From positions 14,959,501-15,023,500 of the forward strand of contig OU612070.1 of assembly GCA_914767715.1 (NCBI GenBank): a DNA stretch of 64,000 nucleotides. The letters run 5' to 3'. Positions within the stretch are counted from its first letter, which is position 1, and every line of letters starts with the position of its first letter. A model generated the notes under the pieces. It was not told where the DNA came from and did not search any database. It saw only the letters and a list, made by a program, of their open reading frames with translations. This document shows, piece by piece, positions 1 through 11,839 of the stretch. A program made the translations under genes and the position numbers. This DNA is from Membranipora membranacea. Its lineage: Eukaryota > Bryozoa > Gymnolaemata > Cheilostomatida > Membraniporidae.

Positions 1-48
1 AAATATTTTTGTAAACTAAAACATAACACATGATCACACGTTGATAAT

Positions 49-82
49 GGCATTCTATTATCAACTACCGCCCATTCACAAT
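49..82. repeat. Partial relative of the hairpin MITE found at 13572-13699
   Basis: The words GGCATTCTATTATCAACTA and CCCATT occur here in the same order and spacing as GGCATTACATTATCAACCA and CCCATT in the left arm of the hairpin element at 13.6 kb. This looks like a truncated, diverged copy of the same family. The match is short, so chance cannot be fully excluded. Confidence 0.35.
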
Positions 83-184
83 CTGATTGGAACTTGACTG
101 CACTATGGTCCCATGCTTCAAATGAGTTGTCTGCTCCCGATTCGTAAGAAGAATGCTAACGATTGCCATGAACATAAAAATACA

Positions 185-240
185 AAAAAGATCTGCCGCG
201 GCTGGGAATCGAACTCAGGTTCCTGCATTGAAGTGTTTGT
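185..240 (-). repeat. tRNA-like B-box fragment, probable SINE remnant
   Basis: The reverse strand reads TGAGTTCGATTCCCA, a close match to the pol III B box and T-arm of a tRNA. No convincing A box or acceptor stem accompanies it, so it is better read as a SINE remnant than as a tRNA gene. It lies in the intron just upstream of the exon at 370. Confidence 0.3.
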
Positions 241-369
241 TTCTATCCAAAACACGGTTCCTGAATTTGAATGAAGGAACACAAACTAATCCGAACGGAA
301 GTAAACATATGTGCATAGAGTACCAAGATGTTTATATGATACTAATTGTTGGTTCTTTTGTACCTACAG

Positions 370-641
370 GTGCTGGTTCATTCTTAGTGGGACTTCTGCT
401 CTTCTGTATCTTCTATCAATGTTGCTGTAAAACAAAACCAGATGAAGAGGAGACAGCAAATAAGACAGAAACTTCTGAGGTGGCGCCAATGGAGAACGGA
501 GAACGACCTCCACATAAACAACAATCACAAATACCGGAATTTGATCCTCACCAGACACTTCGTTATCACATGGAAACCGATTCCAGTCAAGATCTGTCTT
601 CTCCTTCTATTCAGCATCCAATGCCTGGTGAAACAAGTTAA
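370..641 (+). CDS. Terminal exon of a single-pass membrane protein (transmembrane segment plus cytoplasmic tail), 5' part outside the window
   Basis: A good acceptor (TTTTGTACCTACAG) precedes an open frame that runs to TAA. The exon enters in phase 1, usual for exons that follow extracellular modules. It starts with about 18 hydrophobic residues (core AGSFLVGLLLFCIFY), then a CCC cluster that could be palmitoylated, a KTKP stop-transfer and an acidic, Pro/Gln/Ser-rich tail of about 65 residues ending PMPGETS. This order (membrane span, juxtamembrane cysteines, hydrophilic tail) is that of the C-terminus of a type I surface receptor or adhesion protein. The ectodomain lies upstream and is not visible, so the family cannot be named. 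The same frame stays open back to 153, but that part contains the tRNA-like repeat and is read as intron. Confidence 0.5.
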
Positions 642-743
642 CTACTTGCCCCCATACTTATGCTATTATAATACTCTGCATTGGATCCTGGTAGTGGTAT
701 TCCATTATCAGCCACAGTTTGGAATTTGGTTAATAATGGGATG

Positions 744-841
744 CAACTACCAGCGACCTGAGCTTTTAATCTACTGACACCGCCTGTTCTCACAACTACC
801 AGCGACCTGAGCTTTTAATCTACTGACACCGCCTGTTCTCA
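744..841. repeat. Perfect 49-bp tandem duplication in the probable 3' UTR
   Basis: Positions 744-792 and 793-841 are identical 49-base units starting CAACTACCAGCGACC and ending CCTGTTCTCA. The copies show no difference, so the duplication is recent. It lies about 100 bases beyond the stop of the membrane-protein exon and codes for nothing recognisable. Confidence 0.95.
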
Positions 842-1094
842 CTTCATTTCCCACTGCGTGAAGGTATTAACCGTATTGACACACCTTATGTGTAGACAAA
901 AAATATTTTTGTTTTTGCGGCAGCGTGAATCATTAGGGTTCAGGGGATTGGAAATGGGGTAAAGAAGTGAAGGATGTTGCACTAACTAAATCTGTTGTCA
1001 GATTTGAATTGCGACCAAAGGCACATAACAGTCTGTAGGTGTGGCCATATACGATCAATATATATTTGTCATACCCTGTTGCGCAAATGCATTT

Positions 1095-1415
1095 GTGGGT
1101 TCAAGCGTACCTACCTCAGAGGTTAGTGCGTCAGACTCATGATCACATGTAAGCATGTGGGATCTAACTCGGATCAAATGAGTTCGCGTCCTGATTTTGC
1201 TGAAAGGGATCACTCACCCCACCCCACATGAAGTTCAATACCGAGCCTCATCCCTGGAGTCTTCTGAATTGAAGGTGGTGATGGCCTTCAGAAAAACAAC
1301 AACAACGACAATAACAGCAATAATAACAGCAACAATAACAACCATAACAACAACAGCAATATCAAGAGCAACAATGAAAAAAAACCACAACAACAATCAC
1401 AGCAACAATGACATC
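1095..1415 (+). mobile_element. tRNA-derived SINE-like repeat with a CAA-rich simple-repeat tail
   Basis: Around 1115-1180 the sequence resembles a degenerate tRNA, possibly tRNA-Met: an A-box-like GAGGTTAGTGCG, an anticodon-loop-like CTCATGA, and a weak B box GGATCTAACTC. About 110 bases of tRNA-unrelated body follow, and then an imperfect (AAC/AAT)n tract at 1295-1413. Head, body and A-rich simple-repeat tail is the usual SINE layout. The open reading frames across the tail (poly-Thr/Asn) are a consequence of the repeat and are not considered genes. No target-site duplication was found by eye. Confidence 0.45.
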
Positions 1416-2857
1416 TCAGCAACTTTTTTTTTCATGGGTTTGGTGGAGGTGGTTGAGGAACTTGAGATATATTAATACTTTCCTATTCATGCTCCCAGAT
1501 GACATAACATTTGTCATGGAAGAATATTTGAATGATGTCACTTCCTTTGGGCACAGGTACTTTTATTGCTCGTTTTCAATGGTACATGTCACACGTGACA
1601 GGAAATAGGAATCATACACTGCCTGTTTTTCGAGCTTGAGCGCTCAATCAAGCTGTTTATTTCGGCTTTCAAAATGTCTTTACTTTTATTTTTATTTCTG
1701 CTGACATCATACAGCGAGGAGTTTGATCTCTTATCATACTGATATTATTATAAATTGTCATTCCAATCTGTATGATTTCATTACTTTAATCAACAAATCA
1801 ATAAAATGTTTACAATGAGATTTTCAGAAATTAGATTTTGATGAAGGTTTTCTTATTATGACAACGCTAAAAATATTTTGTTTCTTATTACACAGAAATA
1901 AATAGTTACAGTGTTGTGACCCCAAATGTCGCAATCATCACATATGACACAATCAGCCACAAATTTCATAATGGTTTCGCAAAGAATCTGACTTTGCAAT
2001 ACACATATGTAGACCGTAATTAGTGCTTTTTGCTTCTATATAGTTATGTAACTAATAGAACCTGAATTTATACACAATGATGCATATATATTTATACACA
2101 ATATGTGTAAGAAGTTTCAGTCTGTACAAGGGAACAAATTATATAGAAGCACCAGTTCATCGGAGTCATATAGTACTTTCAACTCCATACCATATTCATA
2201 CTCATAGTACCAAGAGGGACAATTCTAATGGCATCACTATTTTTTTTAACCTGGGACAACTCTGCTTTTTCTAACCGTTGAAATCTTAACCAAGTTTAGC
2301 AGTACAATTACCCTAAACTCTATATGCTGTTCAAATTATCAGATGATATTGGTTGGTAATGATTTATGGTTTAAGTTCTTTTAGGACATCTCTGTCAAGA
2401 TTAGAAATAACTGTTGTGTGCTGGGTTGTAAGTAAGGTATTCAAAATTTGACCCAGTTATGGAATGGTTATTCGATTCTATGACTTTATGGTAATCCTCT
2501 TTTTATGCCAGCCCAAAGCCAGTTATAGGGTATAGATTTACAAATGTTGCTGTCAGACCATTTTAGTCCATGTTGATGCTTAGATATTGTACATTACTTT
2601 ACTGCTTTGTGATACTTTAGCTGGGCACAATAATGTTGATGCAGATTCAGCTGAAAGGTCTTTATCCACTGGTAATTGCTGTCCACTGCAGTAAATCGAC
2701 TACTTTCCCTTGATTGATCCCCTGGTGTGCTCTGACCTGCCAACAAACTGAATGCAACCTGGCGCAGATATTAGAGCCTTGACAACCAATATTTCCGTTC
2801 ATGACGTGTGATATCACTACCTGATTTTAATCAACAATTTTTTGTTTATCTAAGAGA
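1416..2857. other. AT-rich intergenic stretch with no recognisable gene
   Basis: No exon with coding character, RNA gene or clear mobile element was found. An AATAAA at 1800-1805 could serve as a distant polyadenylation signal for the membrane-protein gene, but nothing ties it to that gene. Confidence 0.5.
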
Positions 2858-4720
2858 AGGTTGAGTTGAGTTGAGTTTTTTTTACATTCTTAATTATCCT
2901 TTGAAGTGGGAAGCATCAATGATAGTACTTGAATGTTTACAGCATTTAAAAAACTAAAATTTGTGTCCAGAGTTATAATAATTCATATAAAATGTAAAAA
3001 AACTGCTATTCCTCTTCTCTGTCCTTGCTCTCTTAGGCCTAAAAACAGTATGGCATCGAGAGGATCTCCTGAAGTTATTAAAAATGATTCTATCATGTAG
3101 CGGATGTGCACAGCTGTTGGCCACCTTACTAAAATGCGTGGTAGATTGACGTATAATAAAAATATCAAGTGGAATCAGATCCAGCATATCCAGCCTATCG
3201 CCATACGGCGCATAAGGGAAAATAATTCTGGTGGCAGTGTCTTGAACATGCCCAAGCTTTGATTTGGTAGTGTCTGATAAAAATGGACAAAAAACTGGTG
3301 CACCATAGCTGAGAACTGATCTAATGTTAGCACAGTAAAAATTACAACATAAGCCAGTCGAGGACATTCCCAATTTTTTGAGTTGTTTCATTTAAAATAA
3401 CTTAGAGTTGCAGCTTTTGATTATAGTATTAACATGTGGAATAAAAGTCAGGTCGTTATCAATGTAGATGCCTTAAAACTTCGTCACTTGGGAGGGATTG
3501 ACGCTGCTATTCTCAAATAATACTGGATTTCGGTGTTCTTGTAAATAGTTCAAATAAAAATTCATAATAACAGTCTTGTCAGCATTCAAGAGCATATTAT
3601 GATTGTTTGCTGACCATAGATCTGTCTGTTCAATGGCTGGTACAATTGACTGGTTATCAGGGTCCCTAACTCTTAAATAGAAAGTACTATCATCTGCATA
3701 CTTAACAGTTTTGAACTCAGGAACCAGGAGATCGTTAATGTATATGAGCTATAATATTGGCCCGAGTTTTGTGCCCTGTGGAGCTCCAACATTTATGTCA
3801 ATGTATTCTGAAGTGGAGCTGTTGAATTTCACACACTGCTTACGTCATTTTCTGCAGTACTATGGATGGTTGCAGCCGATCAAAGGCTTTGGAAAAGTCC
3901 AATGATGCTAACTGGATATATTTGGTTTGAAGTTTGTCGAGATCTGCTGTTATGTCATCGACAAGCTGGAGTATCGCGTCAATGGTGCCTACTTTCTTCT
4001 GATATGCATACTGCGTTGGCTCAATTATTTGCTGCAGTTTCGCTCGCATTTTGTTGATCATGATCTGTTCGGCCAGTTTTCCGAGATGGAATAACAATGA
4101 TATAGGCCGATAATCTTTGTATTGGCTAGGCTGTTTGGTTTTAGGCAGTGGTTTTACTTCCGCTCTCTTCCAGATATCCGGATACTCTCCACAGTCTAGC
4201 ATTGTATTGATTATATGTTGTACCGGTATACACATGTCTTCACATCCGTCTATTGAGACCCAGGATGGAAAATCTAGAGTGTTACATGCCTTGGTACGGT
4301 CGATTTTACTGAGCAGCATTTTTATCTCACCAAGACTGATGTGCTGTAGAGGAGTATATGACGAGGGTGTGTCAGGTGGGGATTCTTTTCTTGCTTCTCC
4401 CCCAACGCTCTTGAAATATGAATTGAGATTTTTGGCTACATCACAGTCGGATAGGTGCTATTGTCTTCTTCCAGTATGGGTACTGTCGTCACATATACAA
4501 TTCACGTTGTATGTCAAATTTGAGTTTTATATGCGTGCTCCATTTTGTCAGCAGAGGAGTTGCCCCCCCCCTTCTACGGACACGCCAAGAAGGAATTTGT
4601 CACATGCCCTCAAGCAAACACCAGTTGAAGTAGCAGCAGTCTCCTGGTTAGTAGAATGCTGTAATCTACCATACAGCTTAATATTCGAACCTTGTGTTGG
4701 TCCATAATGAGATATCTATG
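2858..4720 (-). mobile_element. Decayed non-LTR retrotransposon (LINE), reverse-transcriptase region and 3' end
   Basis: Read on the minus strand, the segment shows the RT blocks in order: DYRPISLL at about 4115, SLDFSKAFD at about 3900, APQGTKLGP at about 3785, then KYADDST with the catalytic YADD at 3689-3700, and a C-terminal part with SYGAPVFCPF and a conserved-looking DTATRIIFPY. The YADD box is intact, but in-frame TAA/TAG codons follow PQGTKLGPIL (about 3750), VTKF (about 3474) and KLF (about 3393). On this strand the 3' end is marked by an A-run followed by three CTCAA repeats (2858-2884), a usual kind of LINE tail. The 5' half (endonuclease) is missing or unrecognisable beyond about 4720. 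The motifs fit the broad CR1/L2/Jockey group. The copy is dead. Confidence 0.85.
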
Positions 4721-7700
4721 AGCATAAATGACTAGTTATACAGGCGATGTCATTTATTACCTCTTCACAAATTTCATTTAGCCAGCAATATATAAGATGT
4801 GATTGTCAATTCCAATCTGAGGAATTGACCATGGATCCCCGGATCGAAGGACTTACAATTATCAGCCAATTTCTTCCACATGTGCAAAATTTAATATGGG
4901 GATTGCACATTGTCTTCTCCACTTATTTATAATGCTTAACTTAAATGAATCGTGATATATATTGTATGAATTGTGCAATGAATATAAAGTTCGCTTCCCG
5001 GCCTATTGGCTAAGATCAAAGTGTCACTGCCAATGGCCGATTAGTGCCAGTTCAGTTTTGGCAGCTCGCTGCCTACCCACGATTAGGAGGTCCACCATGG
5101 CCTCACCTCTAGGATGCATTCTAGTTTTCTGGGATGTATCACATTCTCAGTATGAGGATTTAGGGCACCTTGTGTCCCTCTTTAGGGGCAGCCCAATCTT
5201 CTGTTTCTTAGCAAACAGCAAGTTCTTTATAACAGCCTATCAACTGAAATGTTTCTGGATGGTACAGCATAAAGTGATCAATAATTTGGTTGTCTCACCT
5301 GTGTATTATTTAGCTAACAATGTCTTTGATAAACAATATGACTGTGAGCCCTAGGTGTCTTGTACTTTAAAATTAGATACACTGTCTGGGGAGAGTTCCC
5401 CCCTCAACAGTACAGCTGCTGGCAGTAGTGACAACCAACCAACACCCTACCCACACAATATGAATTAAAGATATCGAGCTTACAATATACAGACTGCTTT
5501 ACTTCCTGATGAATTTCATGATACGTCTCTTTACACTGATATACTGTGGCCCATCCGCAGCCAGTGTTTGATAAAAAAAATTACGAAGCAAAAGTTTATC
5601 AAACAGGTCTAGTTCATAACAGCTTTCTGTGTAGAGTAGTTTCAGTTCAACAATACTGGAGAGACGTTGTTCAACACGTTTCTAGGATTGAAATTTAACG
5701 TTTAACATTTAACGTTAAACATTAAACATATACCGAAAAAGAAAGGCCAGCACTTTCATCTATTGCAAGCTACAAATTCAAGCTTGGATTAATATTAGTG
5801 CAAAAAAACAACATAGCATTGTACTGTTACATTGCACATTGTTTAACTCAAGTAAGATCAATGTGAATTCAGAATAGGTGACAATGATGATATGGTAAAT
5901 GTGTACCCAACACCCTGTTATAAATAAGCAATTACGGTAATTTGCATTTAGAACTTATCGTCCCATTGACATTGGGAGCATAACTCCCATTGAATGCTGC
6001 AATTTTGGCGTATGAACCATTATGAATTATTATTAAGTTTTTGGTATGAATTGAGCATGTCACAAGTCAGTTAGGCGCTAAACTTGATTGGTAGGGGGAG
6101 GGTAGTGGTATGTGACCGTACCCTCCAGACAACAGGAGATTGACACCCCTAGTGCTCAAAGACCCCTGAAAAATTTTGATGATTACTGATGGAACACATC
6201 CTTGATGTTAGGAGGATTAGTAGTTCCATCAGTCGGGTTTTTTGATTATGAGAGTTGATTGAGTTTGAGATATGGTGTGTGATTTGGGAGAAACCAGGGT
6301 AAATCGCTCGAGACTAGAACGAGGATTGAGACCTCTCGCTTGATAGCAAAGAATGTGATCGTTTGCGCTATCAAAGCAAGAAGAAGATACATGCCCTATG
6401 AGAAATTTTGAACTGGAATTGGTTTGTAGCATATCAATTATGTTCAATACAATGTCGAAAAGTATAGATAACCAGCAGTACCCTATTCTCTTTCATATGT
6501 GGCTAAAGCCTTTTTGATTTCCCAAGCAGTTGTTCATTGCAGACTCACAGCTCTAGGGGAGGTAGAGAGGCACTGTCTCCTTAGAAAACTAAATACAGTG
6601 GCCTGAAAACAATATAATTGAATAATCAATGTCAGAATTGGCTCCTCTGGGATTTATGGTTGCTAATTGTATGCTTCAAATTGCTCGGGAGGAGCTTACA
6701 GCAGCCCTCCTGGTGATGTTTTTGACTCATATCAAAAAGCTTCTATAACAACGGATACCTCATCTGTAAGTTATCCAAAGCCATAAGTAATATGGTGAAA
6801 ATATTAACAGTCCGATGAATCATGGAAAGGTCTTCAACATCTCAGGCTTTTGATGAATGGTTTGGGATCAGATTAAAATACCACGGCGGTCACATGATGC
6901 AAGATCCTCAGTTGGGGGTAGAGATTTTTTGTTCTATTTAGTTTGTCAGTAAATTAATACCGCAGACCTGAAACTGTTGGTTACTTGACACAAGCAAAGG
7001 GTCTTTATTTATTCTGTGAATTCTTCATGACCTGACGACAAAACACCGCGGAGTCATACGTGAAAAAGGTGTACTGATTATCAAAAATTAACAGTATTGC
7101 CCACATCACTTACTTTACTAACCAATTCTCGTCGTCAATTTTGATCAAATCGACCGTCAAGCCAGACATCAATACAATATGTGAGACAAGAATTTATCGA
7201 GTCATGTTGTGATTAAACTGTCATTTAAGCTGTTACAACACAAGCAAATTGAACTACGTAGCATATGGTATAACAAAATCAGGGAAATGGATATGTTAGG
7301 TACCTTATGTACTGATGTCATACTGGTCTATGGTCGAACAATCACATTTCGGGTGAAAATTGATCATTGCATTCTAGACTTGAATTTCTTGATGTGAGTT
7401 ATGTTAAGATTACATAGGGCAATATTGGTTTTAGAATCAGACTTTTGATCATTTACCAGTAGGAAAACTGCTGCTTACTGATATTTAGGAATGATACAAT
7501 TGATAAGTTAGAGGGAAGTTTTCAATAAAGAAAGTCCCCATGGCAAAACAGTCAGTCAGTCTAGCCAGCCAGTTCATTCCAGTCTACCCAGTAAGAGGTT
7601 GCACAAGGTATGCAAGGCATATATCCTGCTTCTACTAAAAATAGGCAAGACGTCTATTTCATTACCTCTTCGGTTTTTGTCCGCTTTGAAGATCTCTGGT

Positions 7701-8764
7701 CATATCATTCAGTGAATAAATTGGGGACGAAACCACTGTAAATTGTGCTCATCTCACCAAAGCATGACAAGAGAATGGTTTAGGAAGCTTTTCAATGAAA
7801 GACACGGTGGTGTTAATTGATGATCATCAAATTCGTCCTTCAATTAATTGACGACTGTTCATGGCCAACTAGGTCTGCCTTAGGAATCTTAACATTTCAG
7901 CCCTTTCCTCCAGCTGCTTTCTAATGTAAAAGAGTGATTCAGTCTTGTCTTCTATGTGGAGTAAGTAATACCATCTAGACTTTGCATCACTGTTAGTATT
8001 AAAAAGGAATTCTCGATCCATAACCATCTGAGGCTTGTGGGATGTATACCTACTGTTGTTTTACCTCATTCCGTGTCATGCAACATCATTTCAATAAAAA
8101 TGAGATTTTATATTATTGTTCTAACTCATCACAATCACAACACATTTTCTGGATCAAGAGGTTTGTAAAAAACATTGCTGTCAAAGTTGTCCGCACAATG
8201 AGCCCTACAACCGATGCCAAACTCTAAATCCTTAGTTTCCCCTTGGAGAGTCATTTCTTACGTAGCTAATGCTGTTTGCCCTGCTGATATATGTTTTTCT
8301 GGCCTTTCAATTTTGATGCATATTTTTCTTATTTTCACATGCACTGCAAAATTTCAACCTTGTCTTTTTAATCCTGTAGACTGAACTGTTGAGCACATGA
8401 GCCTCTTTTTTGGCTCGAAAATTGTCAGGTCATTATGTTATTAAATGGCCTTGAATGCTGATAATACTGTCTGTACCTAATTGATTTGACATTAAAATTT
8501 GGTCAAACTGTTGATATTTAGCACTCATTTCAGATATAGCATTACAAAAAATATTGTAGGGGGTGAGTTGTGATCTGTATCATTAATTGCATATAATGGG
8601 GAGGCGTGATATGTAAATGTATTTGGTATGCATGCTATCATTAAAATTATATAATATAATCCCCTAAATTGACACCTATTTATTTATTTTCGTCATAGTA
8701 ACATTATCTTGAACTGATTATGTAACTCAATTGCAAATACATAAGTTAATTGTAGCCGGAGAGG
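4721..8764. other. Four kilobases without a recognisable gene
   Basis: I see no exon with convincing domains here. The open frame at 4962-5354 has no homology I recognise and no splice or initiation context. At 5693-5731 there is an AT-rich cluster of TTTAAC/GTTAAA words that forms overlapping small palindromes. A tRNA-like repeat fragment at 6285-6385 is listed separately. The sequence next to the promoter at 8765 is not otherwise distinctive. Confidence 0.45.
6285..6385 (-). repeat. tRNA-like repeat fragment (possible SINE head)
   Basis: On the minus strand a T-arm-like hairpin is visible: GAGG, a seven-base loop TCTCAAT, then CCTC. Upstream of it lies a TAGCGCAAACGATC stretch that could be a decayed A box. 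There is no full cloverleaf and no acceptor stem. It could be the head of an old SINE. Confidence 0.35.
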
Positions 8765-8773
8765 TATAAAAAA
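8765..8773 (+). promoter_or_regulatory. TATA box of the six-cysteine peptide gene
   Basis: TATAAAAAA stands 32 bases before an initiator-like CCTCATCT whose A is at 8797. About 88 bases later a canonical donor (CTTG|GTGAGT at 8884/8885) ends a non-coding first exon. Spacing and sequence are those of a classical core promoter, usual for strongly and tissue-specifically expressed secreted-peptide genes. Confidence 0.75.
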
Positions 8774-9085
8774 GGGCTCTTGGTTTAGAGATCCTCATCT
8801 ATCAGCTGTGTACAGACTGTTGACGATTAACCCTGAGCAAGTCATTGTCTATATCTTTGAGTTCGCGAACCATTCTGAAGCTTGGTGAGTATTTAATATC
8901 ATCATATATGAAATTGTTGAGAAGAAAAAACCTGATCAGAGCCGACATCACTTCACAATTAGTTTACAGTTGTGTTCTTTTTTTAAATGAAGTCAGCCAT
9001 TGTCCACTCTTGTTCAACAAGAAGACAACTGCTATTTGCTAGATTATTGTAGTTTTTGTGCTAATAATTATTGTGTTTGTAGAAA

Positions 9086-11528
9086 ATGGCCAAGATGATG
9101 ATGCTGCTTGTTTTGGCTATAGCTGCTCTGGTCAGCTTACAGGTTGCAGAGGCGTATGAAAAGTGCCCTAAGATATCTGAGGTAAGTTTTTATATTTCTG
9201 ATCTACCAAACATACTGATCTCTGTATCTACCAGCGCATCCATAATTGATAATCAATTATATATTCATTTATTTTATTGAGGTTTGTTTAAAGTTTATAA
9301 TTAAAGAAAATTAAAAAAAATTGTTGACCACACATACATTAACAACGATATAGAAAAACAATAGTTTAAAAAACATCTAAGTGTGGGTGAACATACATGC
9401 AATTAATTTCACTATTTGAACCATGGCACCAAACGTTTAGTATAGCTTTAATGTGTTTTTCAAATAAAGAATGCGATTTATGTACTTTGATCTTTATCCA
9501 TGATTTTCGTCAGAATATTGTATATAAAAGTTGTTTCCCGAATCTGATTTGTGAAATTTAGCTGTGTCTAGTTTTATTGTTGCAATTATAAATCATTGGA
9601 CATTTTAGTGTTTGGCTATTTACTAATTAACCTATAGCATATAATGATTACAGCTTTCCTAAAATTTATTTAGACCAAACTTATAGTTATATAAAATCAG
9701 GTATATAGTCATAGAGACATAGCAAACATACAAAACTTTTCGATTTCTAGAGTAGAACAAATTTGTTTATAATAAACAGACAGCTAAAACATCCCAACTG
9801 ACTAATTGACTATTTTAGCAAAAGCCTATGCCAACTGCGATGAGAATATGACTGCTGCTCAAAATACCTTTTATCGAAAGCTAGAACCAATAGATTTTTA
9901 AATAGCTTTATACCAGTTAGCATCAAGATTTTAAGGTAATGTCAAAGACCGATCCGAATATCAACATATCATATACCGTTGGAAAGCTGCCGAGCTACTG
10001 AAAATGAATACCTGAACAGAAACTTGATTCGATGACGTTGTGTCATTAAAGGGAGGAAATGAGGCAGAAAACGCTGTTTTTGTCAAAGCAGATGGAGGAG
10101 TCAATTTAATTGCAAGAAATTTCAAAACAGGTGGAATGTATACTTAGAGATTGAGTTCATAGTAAAATTTGATTTTCTTTGATATATGACTAGTCTAAAC
10201 TGACTTTTTACGTCACGCCATACAACACATTTTTTTTGGTGAAGCCGTGAAAATATGTGAAATCTCAATCATTAATTCAGAACAGATTATAGGCTCGTAA
10301 CAAAATTAATTATGATTTTCCCTTAGAGCACACTTCAAATGTCACACATATTGACTTTCAACAAATAAGCTTGCATATTGCTAAAACAGTGGACTCTCAA
10401 ATACAGCTGATATTTTCCGCAACTATTGCATAATGTCAAATGTGCTGTCCAAATGACCATTATTGTGGCCAAACAAAGTTTTTTTGAAAGATCTCACATA
10501 CGAAGCCGCTTTTATTACCCATGGTGCACGCAGGAAATGCCAACAGATTTTTTCACTGCATCTTCGTTTTTCTTGAATTTAACGCAAAAGAATGACCAAA
10601 AACACCTCATAAGTCCCAAAAAATAGCTGTTTTTTGGCATTATTTTGCGTTAAATTCAAGAAAAACGAAGTTGCAGGGAAAAAATCTTTTGGTATTTCCT
10701 GTGTGCACCATGGCTAATGAAAGCGGCTTCGTATGTGAGGACTTTCAAAAAAACTTTGTTAGGCCACAATAATGGTCATTTGGAGAGCACATTTGATGAT
10801 ATGCAAAAGTTGCAAAAAATATTAGCTGTATTCGAGAGCCTACTGTTTTCGCAATATGCAAGCTAATTTGTTGAAAGTTAATAGGTATGGCATTTGAAGT
10901 GTACTCTAAGGGAAAAGCATGATGAATTTTGTTTCGAGCCTATGATCTGTTCTGAATTAATGATTGAAATTTCACATATTTTCACGGCTTCACCAAAAAA
11001 AATGCATTGTATGGCGTGACGTAAAAAGTCAGTTTAGACTAGTCATATATCAAAGAAAATCAAATTTTACGATGAACGCAATCTCTAAGTATGCATTCCA
11101 CCTGGTTTGAAATTTCTTGCAATTAATTTGACTCCCCCATCTGCTTTGACAAAAACAGCATTTTCTGCCTCATTTCCTCCCTAAAATGACACAACGTCAT
11201 TGAATCAAGTTTTTGTTCAGGTATTCATTTTCAGTAGCTCGGCAGCTTTCCAACGGTATGTGATATGTTGATTTTCGGATCGGTCTTTGACATTACCTTA
11301 AACAACAGAAACATTCCTACTCCATCATTGTAATGTGTTACTGACTACATTACCAAATAAATCAATCTTATCTATATCTTAACTGTTTCTTTACAGTATA
11401 TGTGTGAGTGTATTGATGACGGGATCAAGCGTTTCTGTGAGCCGTTCAGACACAAGGAAGGCCTCGAGAAAGGCCTGGAGTTTATCGGCTGTTCGGATAC
11501 GGGAGCGTGCCGTTATGAGGCTTACTAA
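9086..11528 (+). CDS. Secreted six-cysteine peptide precursor, 75 residues (complete gene)
   Basis: Structure: non-coding exon about 8797-8884, exon 2 9083-9181 (ATG at 9086 in context AAAATGG, first ATG of the spliced message in frame), exon 3 11397 to the stop at 11526-11528. Donor GAG|GTAAGT and acceptor TTTCTTTACAG join in phase 0. Residues 1-23 form a textbook signal peptide (MMMLLVLAIAALVSLQ core, AEA before the likely cut). The mature part of about 52 residues starts YEKCPK and carries six cysteines spaced C-x7-C-x-C-x8-C-x17-C-x5-C, ending GACRYEAY. An even cysteine number in a short secreted peptide implies three disulfides. It matches no family I recognise. A hormone, antimicrobial, protease inhibitor or venom-like peptide are all possible, and I do not assign one. 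AATAAA at 11810 ends the gene. The 2.2 kb intron holds a foldback element. Confidence 0.85.
9935..11297. mobile_element. 1.36 kb foldback DNA element with TTAA at both ends, inside the peptide gene's intron
   Basis: Two arms of about 665 bases (9935 to about 10600 and about 10632 to 11297) are inverted copies, separated by about 30 bases. The ends read TTAA|GGTAATGTCAAAGACC and its reverse complement, so TTAA at 9931-9934 and 11298-11301 may be a piggyBac-type target duplication. Because TTAA is its own complement, it could also belong to the arm. The arms differ by scattered substitutions, so the insertion is not brand new. No transposase is encoded; the open frames inside are products of the repeat. 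A diverged relative of the outer arm is at 58425-58722. Confidence 0.9.
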
Positions 11529-11809
11529 CTGATACTGTAGTAGTACCGGAAGACTTTCCCATCATTTATTTATTGCAGAACACCAACATGTCCTTTAAAT
11601 TGACGTTTATACTCTCTTAGTTCTCAGACTCCATCTCTGGCACCCTAACTCAAATCTAAACACCCAAACCTGACTATACATCGCACATGTATACAGTACT
11701 GGCTGTTGCTATACATAAGTCTTGTTTCTTACTCCAAGTTTTAATTTTGCTGTCTATTTGATCATTTTCTGCTAGACATTTCGTTATTTTTTTATTTAGA
11801 TCTGTCGGA

Positions 11810-11815
11810 AATAAA
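11810..11815 (+). terminator. Polyadenylation signal AATAAA of the six-cysteine peptide gene
   Basis: AATAAA lies 282 bases after the stop codon, and a second copy follows at about 11825. The stretch in between has no coding character and fits a short 3' UTR. Confidence 0.7.
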
Positions 11816-11839
11816 GTTTTTCAAATAAACGAATCAATT

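Noticed and set aside
1197-1475. Thr/Asn-rich protein frame
   Set aside because: The residues come from a CAA/AAT simple repeat in the tail of a SINE-like element.
4962-5354. 130-codon open frame
   Set aside because: It has no start context, domain, signal peptide or splice sites, and its composition is ordinary; treated as chance.
10426-10626. Open frame in the peptide-gene intron
   Set aside because: It lies within one arm of the foldback and depends on the palindrome sequence.
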